In this document: piece after piece, positions 1-5,086 of the stretch
How positions within the stretch are numbered: the stretch's first letter is position 1
Layout of the letters: every line of letters begins with the position of its first letter
Assembly: GCA_025450555.1 (NCBI GenBank)
Contig: JANWHF010000273.1
Location: 1 to 8,357 of the forward strand
DNA length: 8,357 bases
Source of the DNA: Tepidisphaeraceae bacterium
Lineage (GTDB): Bacteria; Planctomycetota; Phycisphaerae; Tepidisphaerales; Tepidisphaeraceae
Reading direction: 5' to 3'
The notes under the pieces: model-generated
Told to the model about the DNA's origin: nothing
The model's input: the letters and a program-made list of their open reading frames with translations, nothing else
Databases searched by the model: none
Made by a program: the position numbers and the translations under genes

Positions 1-121
1 CAGCTATTTCGGAACGACCGGCGGACAGGTCTACGCCTCGGCCACTAGCGGAGATACGTGGGCTCCCATCGTTCGCGATCTGCCGGCGGTTCTTTCGGTC
101 GAAGTGCAGACAATCAAATGA
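1..121 (+). CDS. C-terminal end of a BNR/sialidase-like (exo-alpha-sialidase family) beta-propeller protein, cut by the window edge
   Basis: The reading frame that begins at base 2 is open for 39 residues up to the TGA at 119-121. It contains GTTGGQVYAS, then SATSGDTW, then a hydrophobic strand ending in VEVQTIK. The SATSGDTW stretch resembles an Asp-box (S-x-D-x-G-x-T-W), the turn motif of BNR/sialidase propellers, with Thr in place of the usual Asp. This matches the last propeller blade of proteins usually named exo-alpha-sialidase or BNR-repeat glycosyl hydrolase. Real sialidase activity cannot be judged, because catalytic residues would lie upstream of the window. The stop overlaps the start of the MoaD-like gene (ATGA), so the two are probably co-translated. 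Family assignment rests on a short tail and is moderately sure. Confidence 0.6.
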   Translation, partial: SYFGTTGGQVYASATSGDTWAPIVRDLPAVLSVEVQTIK

Positions 122-414
122 TCAGAGTGGTTCTTCCGCATCATCTGCGAACCCTCGCCGGTGTCGGACGCGAAGTGCAGGTTGAAGTTGAAGGAGCCGT
201 CACGCAGCGATCGATCCTCGATGCGCTGGAGGCGAGCTTCCCGACACTTCGCGGCACCATTCGCGACCACGACTCCGCCCAGCGCCGGCCGCTCGTGCGC
301 TTCTTTGCCTGCGAAGAAGATTGGTCGAATGAGCCGCCGGACAAGCCGCTGCCGGATGCGGTTGCGTTTGGGCGCGAGCCGTTTTTTATCGTTGGAGCGA
401 TAGCGGGGGGATGA
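118..414 (+). CDS. MoaD/ThiS-family ubiquitin-like sulfur-carrier protein
   Basis: A 98-residue protein with the beta-grasp layout of MoaD/ThiS: an N-terminal strand (MIRVVLP), a second strand (REVQVEVEG), a helix (SILDALEASFP), and a C-terminal strand ending IVGAIAGG. The free terminal Gly97-Gly98 is the feature that is adenylated and thiocarboxylated in this family. I chose the ATG at 118 over an in-frame ATG at 58 because it gives the ATGA overlap with the preceding gene and the protein then begins directly at the first beta strand. No clear Shine-Dalgarno precedes it, which fits translational coupling. It is somewhat longer than a classical MoaD because of an acidic/proline loop at residues 64-80. 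No MoaE, MoeB/ThiF or ThiG is visible, so a role in molybdopterin or thiamin synthesis is not supported by context; pairing with a BNR protein suggests another sulfur-carrier or conjugation role (inference). Confidence 0.8.
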   Translation: MIRVVLPHHLRTLAGVGREVQVEVEGAVTQRSILDALEASFPTLRGTIRDHDSAQRRPLVRFFACEEDWSNEPPDKPLPDAVAFGREPFFIVGAIAGG

Positions 415-435
415 TGCGCGTTGCTCGTGCGCGAA

Positions 436-1461
436 TTAAAGGCCGGCCTCTTTCACCAATGTTTTGAAAAGCAGCTCCGCCGGCATTTGCCGAAGGGGAG
501 TGGCACCCCGGCCGGCCCAAAGCGAAAGGAATTCGCTTCGCCCAGCTTTGGCGGCGGCATTTCGCAACGCGCGCGTGGCGGCATTCTGCCATGGAAACGG
601 CAGAATGAATTCCGCGTGTTTTTCGATCTCCTCGATAAAGCGATTGGAAAGCCCACGAGCAGGTCGTCCGGAGAAAGCGAGGGTGATGACCGATTTGGCT
701 TCCGGACGCCCGGTCATGATCGCGCGCTTGTACACATCCGAAGCGCTGGATTCCGGGCATGGGATAAACGCCGTGCCGATCTGCACGGCTGCCGCGCCCT
801 GGTCAAGAAATTCTGCGATCGCCTTTCCATGGCGAATTCCGCCCGATGCAATAACCGGCAGCGAAAGAGAATTGCGAATCTGCTTGACAAGTGTCACCGC
901 TGGCACAAGCGACTTTTCGTAATCATCCAGAAATGTGCCACGGTGCGCACCGGCCTCGGCCCCCTGCGCGATAATCGCATCGACGCCGCTGTCGCGAAGG
1001 GCGATGGCTTCAGCCAGAGTCGTCGCGGTTCCTGCCACGATAGTGCCGGATGATTCAAAGTCGGCCAGAAGTTTTGCGCGCGGGATGCCGAGCGTAAAGC
1101 TGAAGATGGGAACCTTTGCCTCCAGCAACGCCGCCGCCTGCTCCTCGAAAACCTCGGCCGGCTTTTGCGGAAGCGCTGGCGGCGCTAATCCCAGCTCTTC
1201 GTGAAAGCGCGCCAGCAGCGAGAGCATCGGCTCCGGATCGCGATCCAGCGGCTTGGTTTCCTGGGCAAACAGATTGACCGCAAAAGGCCGATCGATCCGC
1301 GAACGAAGTTCATTGATCTGACGCGTGATTTCCTGCGGTGAAAGATAGGCTGCCGCAAGTGATCCAATGCCGCCGGCATTCGACACAGCGGCGGCCAGTT
1401 CCACCGTGCCCACGCCGCCCATGGGGGCGAGGACGATCGGATATTTCGCGCCCCAGAACAT
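436..1461 (-). CDS. Nitronate monooxygenase-type FMN oxidoreductase (2-nitropropane dioxygenase family)
   Basis: A 341-residue TIM-barrel flavoprotein. Recognisable family signatures in order: APMGGVGTVELAAAVSNAGG (residues 12-31, phosphate/FMN-binding N-terminal segment), QGAEAGAHRG (167-176), which carries the catalytic-base histidine position of class I nitronate monooxygenases (His173 here), and IASGGIRHGKAIAEFLDQGA (204-223) followed by VQIGTAF, the FMN phosphate-binding strand and loop. SGRPARGLSNRF (264-275) is also typical. Family members oxidise alkyl nitronates such as propionate 3-nitronate, or act as NAD(P)H:quinone reductases; the exact substrate cannot be read from sequence. The ATG at 1461 is preceded on its strand by AGGTG about 4 bases away. 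It starts 3 bases after the stop of the DinB-like gene, so both are probably one transcript. It converges with the MoaD-like gene, leaving only 21 bases between stops. Confidence 0.88.
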   Translation of the reverse strand: MFWGAKYPIVLAPMGGVGTVELAAAVSNAGGIGSLAAAYLSPQEITRQINELRSRIDRPFAVNLFAQETKPLDRDPEPMLSLLARFHEELGLAPPALPQKPAEVFEEQAAALLEAKVPIFSFTLGIPRAKLLADFESSGTIVAGTATTLAEAIALRDSGVDAIIAQGAEAGAHRGTFLDDYEKSLVPAVTLVKQIRNSLSLPVIASGGIRHGKAIAEFLDQGAAAVQIGTAFIPCPESSASDVYKRAIMTGRPEAKSVITLAFSGRPARGLSNRFIEEIEKHAEFILPFPWQNAATRALRNAAAKAGRSEFLSLWAGRGATPLRQMPAELLFKTLVKEAGL

Positions 1462-1464
1462 GCT

Positions 1465-2013
1465 TCACCTGCCGCTCGATGATTGCGACTTAATTCCCCG
1501 CACTTGGTTGAACGCATTCGATCCACCGGGCGGAATGGTCAGATATTGCCAATCGGAGCCTTTGAAATGCTTGGCAATCAATGCGATCTGGCTCGCATGC
1601 CACGCGCAATGCGCGCTGGATCGCACCAGTGCCTTCAAAATTGTATGGGGTTCATTGCGTATGAGAACTGTCTTGCCAAGATCCGCATCATTCAGCGGCG
1701 CAAGGGCGGCAAAGAGACATTTCCATCCCCGCTCCCAGAATTCCATCAATTGCGCCCGGCTCAATTGCCGATCTGCAAACTCCGACTCGCGATCGCGATT
1801 CGGCTTTTCGCCATCGGTTGTCACAAAATCGGTAAAGCGCGACAGGAGGTTGCCGGCAACGTGCTGCATCACCACCGAAATGCTGTTCTGCTGCGGATTG
1901 ATTCGGCGGTGCAGGTCCTCATCTGAAACCTGGGCAATTGAAGCCTCTGACATCGACTTCGTCCGTGCAAATTCCTGTTCGAAGGCGGCGAGGAATTGTC
2001 TTCCTTCCATCAT
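1465..2013 (-). CDS. DinB-superfamily protein, DUF1572 type
   Basis: A 182-residue soluble, mostly helical protein. Three histidines stand where the DinB/YfiT four-helix bundle places its metal ligands: His51 (VMQHVAGN) and the pair His135/His139 (AHCAWHASQI). The closing stretch WQYLTIPPGGSNAFN (residues 155-169) is characteristic of the DUF1572 branch. DinB-superfamily proteins bind a divalent metal; many are thiol-dependent transferases for bacillithiol or mycothiol, but this branch has no established reaction. The start has two consecutive ATG codons (2011-2013 and 2008-2010); GGAG lies 5 bases before the first and 8 before the second, so either could serve. It is the first gene of a probable pair with the nitronate monooxygenase. 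The strong hairpin at 2125-2157 lies about 110 bases upstream and could insulate it from transcription coming from further right. Confidence 0.8.
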   Translation of the reverse strand: MMEGRQFLAAFEQEFARTKSMSEASIAQVSDEDLHRRINPQQNSISVVMQHVAGNLLSRFTDFVTTDGEKPNRDRESEFADRQLSRAQLMEFWERGWKCLFAALAPLNDADLGKTVLIRNEPHTILKALVRSSAHCAWHASQIALIAKHFKGSDWQYLTIPPGGSNAFNQVRGIKSQSSSGR

Positions 2014-2076
2014 TGCGACTCCACAATTCAGTGAAGTCTGATGGTAGGCGACATGTTGGGGTCAAGCTGAAAGGTG

Positions 2077-2101
2077 AATTCGATTAGGGCGAGCTCGAAT
2101 T
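2077..2101. repeat. Short inverted repeat upstream of the DinB-like gene
   Basis: AATTCGA at 2077-2083 is the exact reverse complement of TCGAATT at 2095-2101, with an 11-base spacer. It lies 64 bases upstream of the DinB-like start, where a regulator could bind. A 7-bp match with AT-rich ends can easily arise by chance. Confidence 0.25.
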
Positions 2102-2115
2102 GATTCATAGGCGAC

Positions 2116-2345
2116 GATTAAAACAGAAGAGGGTGCGGACAAGCCGCACCCTCTTCTCGCCTCCGATTTTCTCCCCGCCGAGCTGCACTCTCTCCGCGGC
2201 ACTTTTCTCCGCCCGCATTTTTCTCCAAGGCATTTTCAAACCTCTGGGCCTCTCCAGATTCCCAAAGGCTCCCCGAACGGGTCCCGCAGCCAGCGATGAA
2301 CGCGGAGACTCTACCACATGAACATGAGAAGATCGTGAGAAGTCC
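2116..2345 (-). ncRNA. Candidate purine-rich small RNA with repeated GGAG motifs
   Basis: Read on the minus strand, the segment ends in the perfect terminator hairpin and carries seven GGAG motifs (plus-strand CTCC at 2161, 2171, 2192, 2207, 2223, 2252 and 2269), several in the form GGAGAAAA at 15-16 base spacing. Local folds are plausible: CCUUUGGG (2268-2261) can pair over 8 bp with CCCAGAGG (2248-2241), leaving a 12-base loop that contains UGGAGAGG; GGCU...AGCC (2291-2267) encloses CCC-GUUC-GGG. Arrays of GGA in loops are the hallmark of CsrA/RsmA-sequestering RNAs, so that is one possible role, though no sequence-level match to a known RNA family is recognised. The 5' end is unknown; I placed it near the AT-rich patch at 2346-2360, where no good -35/-10 pair is seen. 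It may instead be an untranslated remnant. Confidence 0.3.
2125..2157 (-). terminator. Perfect 14-bp stem-loop, intrinsic terminator reading leftwards
   Basis: AGAAGAGGGTGCGG (2125-2138) and CCGCACCCTCTTCT (2144-2157) are exact reverse complements around a 5-base loop. On the minus strand the stem is followed by GTTTTAATC, a short U-run, so it would terminate transcripts running right to left. On the plus strand the stem is followed by CGCCTCC, which is not a U-tract. No protein gene ends here on the minus strand, which is the main reason to suspect a non-coding transcript just to the right. Confidence 0.7.
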
Positions 2346-2360
2346 GATATTTAATTGCAT

Positions 2361-2375
2361 TGCGAATTGTTCGCA
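2361..2375. promoter_or_regulatory. 15-bp palindrome, possible operator
   Basis: TGCGAA (2361-2366), spacer TTG, TTCGCA (2370-2375): a perfect 6-3-6 inverted repeat. It sits beside the AT-rich patch where a leftward promoter for the candidate small RNA would be, and about 140 bases before the barrel gene. The size and symmetry suit a dimeric helix-turn-helix regulator, but no second copy was seen in the window. Confidence 0.35.
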
Positions 2376-2422
2376 TTTAGAACCTGTCGCCACATCATGC
2401 GGGCATGGACTGGCGATGCGGT

Positions 2423-2451
2423 TTGCGATATAGACGGCCCACGGCGATAGT
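2423..2451 (+). promoter_or_regulatory. Weak sigma70-like promoter candidate for the barrel-sulfatase operon
   Basis: TTGCGA (2423-2428) and GATAGT (2446-2451) are separated by 17 bases; each matches the sigma70 consensus at 4 of 6 positions. Transcription would start near 2458 and give a leader of about 55 bases containing the CATCCGGC repeats. The match is modest and promoters in this kind of organism are not well predicted by the E. coli consensus. Confidence 0.22.
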
Positions 2452-2455
2452 TACG

Positions 2456-2486
2456 CGCCGCATCCGGCGGCATTGCGCCATCCGGC
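2456..2486 (+). repeat. Hairpin and 8-base direct repeat in the leader of the barrel gene
   Basis: CGCCG-CATC-CGGCG (2456-2469) forms a 5-bp hairpin. CATCCGGC occurs at 2461-2468 and again at 2479-2486, exactly 18 bases apart. The motif lies 17 bases upstream of the ribosome binding site, so it could act as a leader structure or binding site. It also resembles the core of enterobacterial REP elements, probably by coincidence. Confidence 0.35.
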
Positions 2487-2502
2487 ACAGGCGGTTTGTA
2501 AA

Positions 2503-2509
2503 GGGAAGG
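2503..2509 (+). promoter_or_regulatory. Ribosome binding site that fixes the start of the barrel gene
   Basis: The purine run GGGAAGG ends 3 bases before ATG 2513. The alternative in-frame ATG at 2405 would add 36 arginine-rich residues ahead of the signal peptide and has no comparable site, so 2513 is preferred. Confidence 0.6.
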
Positions 2510-2512
2510 TCC

Positions 2513-3565
2513 ATGCCCGTTTATCTAAAATCGATTCAAAAAATCTGCCGCTCAATGGCGATCTTGTCGGCCCTTTCCCTGAGTTGGACGGTGGCCTGTT
2601 CCGCAAGCGGATCTCCGGTTGATTCGACGGCTCAATCAGATCCCATCCTGTCGGCATCCCTGCCGTTGACGACCCATTCCGCGCCGGCGCCGACAGAATC
2701 CTCAGAGCTGTATCGGCCGTTTGATTTGTCGCCCACATCGGCATCCGCACTGGGCGCGCCTGCGCCGGTTCGGCTCGACTTCGATCGCCCGCTTTTTGCC
2801 GACGATTCCGATTCGGTTGTCAGTCAAATTCACCTTTCCCTCACCGGCCAATTCCTCTGGGGCCCGGTGGCTGGATACACACAAATTGCCGCGGGAGCCA
2901 AGAAGAAGACCACCAGTCACCAGCAGCCTCGTTTCAGCCAGCTTGGGATCAATCATGCCACGATTCCCGATCTGGAACTCGCCGCCACCTATGGGCCGCA
3001 TCAGTTTTTCGTGGGAGCCCAAATAATTCGCATGGACGACCGGGCAAAGCTGGATAGCACCGTCGTTACCCACGGCCTTGGACTCGCTGTTAAAAGCAAG
3101 GTGAAGGACGACATTCAACTCGACTGGTATCGATTTGGTTATCGCTATCCGATTCCCATGTTCGAAGCCGACAACGGCGTGCCGACGCTCACCGTTACGC
3201 CACAGATCAACGCCGCTTTCTGGGATTTCTATTACCGCATTACAAGCGGAAAACTCAGAACGACCCGCCGATTCTCGAAGTTCACCGGGCAACTCGGAGT
3301 CGATGTTGACTGGCGTCCCGATGGCGGGCCGTTTTCGATCGGCGTCATGGGACTCGCTTCGCCGCCGCTCGACGCGTTTCCGTTTATCGTGGAAGGCGAA
3401 GTTGTCGCGCGATATCGGCTCGTGGAATCGAAATCGTATAGCCTGACCGGCTCGCTGGGCGTTGCTGCCGAGCGCATCGACTATCATGACACGCGGCTGC
3501 GGGCCAATCATATCCGCGCTGATTTTGGCCCGCTGCTCGTCGCCGGTTTTCAACTCAGCTTCTAA
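2513..3565 (+). CDS. Exported beta-barrel-like outer-membrane protein of unknown function
   Basis: A 350-residue protein. Residues 1-29 form a signal peptide: basic start (KSIQKICR), hydrophobic core (MAILSALSLSWTVA), then CSASG. Cys29 follows T-V-A, a poor lipobox, so cleavage by signal peptidase I is about as likely as lipidation. A low-complexity Ser/Pro/Thr/Ala linker (about 30-85) follows. The rest alternates polar and hydrophobic residues in amphipathic strands, for example residues about 310-350, and the last residue is Phe (QLSF), the usual BAM recognition end of outer-membrane barrels. I recognise no named family. A good ribosome site precedes ATG 2513. The sulfatase gene begins 17 bases downstream with its own strong ribosome site, so the two probably form an operon; a role in envelope transport or surface display linked to sulfated compounds is inference only. 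Confidence 0.75.
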   Translation: MPVYLKSIQKICRSMAILSALSLSWTVACSASGSPVDSTAQSDPILSASLPLTTHSAPAPTESSELYRPFDLSPTSASALGAPAPVRLDFDRPLFADDSDSVVSQIHLSLTGQFLWGPVAGYTQIAAGAKKKTTSHQQPRFSQLGINHATIPDLELAATYGPHQFFVGAQIIRMDDRAKLDSTVVTHGLGLAVKSKVKDDIQLDWYRFGYRYPIPMFEADNGVPTLTVTPQINAAFWDFYYRITSGKLRTTRRFSKFTGQLGVDVDWRPDGGPFSIGVMGLASPPLDAFPFIVEGEVVARYRLVESKSYSLTGSLGVAAERIDYHDTRLRANHIRADFGPLLVAGFQLSF

Positions 3566-3582
3566 TCGCTCTTGGAGGCTTC

Positions 3583-5025
3583 ATGTGCCATCCTGACCGC
3601 CTCGTCACGTCCACATCTTTTAAGCTCCGTTCGATTCTCGTTCTCCTGATGATGGCAGGGGGATGCGCCAAAAACTCGCATCCTGCCGCCGAATCTTCAA
3701 CTCACGCTGTCGCTTCGCGCAAGCCCAACATCGTCTTCATCCTGGCCGATGACCTGGGCTACGGCGACGTTGGATGTTACGGGCAAAAGCGCATCAAAAC
3801 GCCGAACATCGATCGCCTTTCAAGTCAGGGCGTGCGCTTCACGCAGTTCTACGCCGGCGACACCGTCTGCACGCCTTCGCGGTGCTGCCTGATGACCGGC
3901 CTGCACACCGGCCACTGCAATGAGCGCGGCAACGGCGACGAGAGCAACCCGATCAATCAGCCGACGATGCCCGAGATTCTCAAATCGGCCGGCTACGCGA
4001 CGGCAGGCATGGGCAAGTGGGGCATCGGCGAGCCGGGCACGCCCAATGTCCCGACCAACCAGGGCTTCGATTACTTCTTCGGCTACCTCGACAACGTCCA
4101 CGCCCACAACTATTACCCCTCGTTTCTCTGGCGAAATAATGAAAAGGTAAAGCTGGAAAATATTGTCCCCAATGAAAAGCCCAACGGCGGCGGGGTCTCC
4201 AGCAACAAGGCGCAGTACAGCGACGATCTGTTCGCCCAGGAAGCGCTCAACTTCATCGACCAGCACAAGGATCAGCCGTTTTTTCTTTATTTGCCATTTA
4301 CGATTCCTCATGCGAATGACGAAGCCGGGAAGCATGGCACCGAAGTTCCCAGCCTCGGCCGATATGCGAACGAGAACTGGCCCGATGTCGAAAAAGGTTA
4401 TGCCGCGATGGTCACCCGGCTCGACAGCTACGTCGGCCAGATCATGGCGAAGTTGAAAGCCGACGGTCTCGATGACAACACGATCGTCGTCTTCACCTCC
4501 GACAACGGCCCCCACAAAGAGGGCGGCCACGACCCCGCTTTCTTCGATGATTGGGGTCCCTTGCGCGGCTTCAAGCGCGATATGTTCGAAGGCGGCATCC
4601 GCGAGCCGATGATCGTCCGCTGGGCGGGCCATACCCATCCGCATACCACAAGCGACTATATCGGCGGCTTCCAGGATTTCCTGCCGACCTTCGCGCAGGT
4701 TGCCGGCGCGCCGCAGCCGAAGCGCACCGACGGCCTGATCTTCATCCCCGCAATCGAAGGCGACCTTCGCCACCAGCTTCGCCATGCGTATTTATATTGG
4801 GAATTCTACGAACGCCAGACGTCGCAAGCCGTCCGCGCCGGAGACTGGAAGGCCATCCGCATCCCGATGCTCACTGGCCCCATCCAGCTCTACAACCTCC
4901 GCACCGATCTCCATGAGGATCACGACGTCGCCGCCCAGCATCCCGACGAAGTCAACGCCCTGGAAGAAATGATGAATGAAGCCCACACCGCGCACCCGAT
5001 CCCCGGGCAACGCCGCAGGAGCTGA
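3583..5025 (+). CDS. Formylglycine-dependent sulfatase (S1 family, arylsulfatase-like), probable lipoprotein
   Basis: A 480-residue alkaline-phosphatase-superfamily hydrolase that would remove sulfate esters. Residues 1-28 look like a lipoprotein signal (hydrophobic ILVLLMMAGG, then Cys28). Catalytic features: NIVFILADDLGYGD with metal-binding Asp56-Asp57; CTPSR at 96-100, where Cys96 is oxidised to formylglycine and Arg100 assists; Lys145 in GKWGIG; His243 in IPHAND; Asp307-Asn308 in TSDNGPH with His311; Lys331 in RGFKRD. The C-terminal subdomain ends with a typical YNLRTDLHEDHDVAAQHPDE segment. The classical GKWH(L)G histidine is Gly147 here. GGAGG stands 4 bases before ATG 3583. The maturing enzyme (FGE or anSME) is not in the window. 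The natural substrate is unknown; the preceding barrel gene suggests action at the cell envelope. It converges on rodA. Confidence 0.93.
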   Translation: MCHPDRLVTSTSFKLRSILVLLMMAGGCAKNSHPAAESSTHAVASRKPNIVFILADDLGYGDVGCYGQKRIKTPNIDRLSSQGVRFTQFYAGDTVCTPSRCCLMTGLHTGHCNERGNGDESNPINQPTMPEILKSAGYATAGMGKWGIGEPGTPNVPTNQGFDYFFGYLDNVHAHNYYPSFLWRNNEKVKLENIVPNEKPNGGGVSSNKAQYSDDLFAQEALNFIDQHKDQPFFLYLPFTIPHANDEAGKHGTEVPSLGRYANENWPDVEKGYAAMVTRLDSYVGQIMAKLKADGLDDNTIVVFTSDNGPHKEGGHDPAFFDDWGPLRGFKRDMFEGGIREPMIVRWAGHTHPHTTSDYIGGFQDFLPTFAQVAGAPQPKRTDGLIFIPAIEGDLRHQLRHAYLYWEFYERQTSQAVRAGDWKAIRIPMLTGPIQLYNLRTDLHEDHDVAAQHPDEVNALEEMMNEAHTAHPIPGQRRRS

Positions 5026-5086
5026 ACGGGGCATGCGACATGGATCGCTCCGCTCCTGAAGGTCACCATCACCTTTGATTCTATTG

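Larger units (their letters stand above)
2014..2512. other. Gene-free stretch between the DinB-like and barrel-protein genes
   Basis: About 500 bases with no credible protein gene. The short open frames here on the minus strand run through the perfect terminator hairpin and through degenerate GGAG repeats, so they are unlikely to be coding. What can be seen, left to right: a 7-bp inverted repeat near the DinB-like start, a terminator hairpin (2125-2157), a pyrimidine-rich tract on the plus strand that is purine-rich GGAG-repeat on the minus strand (2161-2272), foldable segments (2241-2291), an AT-rich patch (2346-2360), a 15-bp palindrome (2361-2375), a weak plus-strand promoter candidate (2423-2451), and a hairpin/repeat (2456-2486) in the leader of the barrel gene. 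Confidence 0.7.

Noticed and set aside
415..435. CGCG...CGCG pairing between the MoaD-like and monooxygenase stops
   Set aside because: A 4-bp self-complementary stem without a U-run is expected by chance in GC-rich DNA.
421..2041. Plus-strand open frames of about 210-224 codons
   Set aside because: They lie opposite the clear nitronate monooxygenase and DinB-like genes and have Arg/Ser/Cys-rich, unstructured composition.
2076..2106. GAATTC and GAGCTCGAATT resemble a cloning-vector polylinker
   Set aside because: Only a few restriction-site bases match and no longer vector sequence follows on either side; coincidence.
2105..2393. Minus-strand frames of 70 and 91 codons in the gene-free stretch
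   Set aside because: Both read through the perfect terminator hairpin and the GGAG repeats, and they have no ribosome site or family resemblance. A non-coding reading is preferred.
2456..2490. Enterobacterial REP element
   Set aside because: The resemblance is limited to the CGCCGCATCCGGCG core; there is only one hairpin in the window and the gene content is not enterobacterial.
2702..4785. Long minus-strand open frames (2702-3553 and 3820-4785)
   Set aside because: They lie opposite the barrel gene and the sulfatase, match no family and have no start signals; they are codon-bias shadows.
5059..5085. Possible terminator between the sulfatase and rodA (AAGGT...ACCTT then TGATTCTATT)
   Set aside because: Only a 5-bp AT-containing stem with a 7-base loop and no proper U-run; too weak to call.
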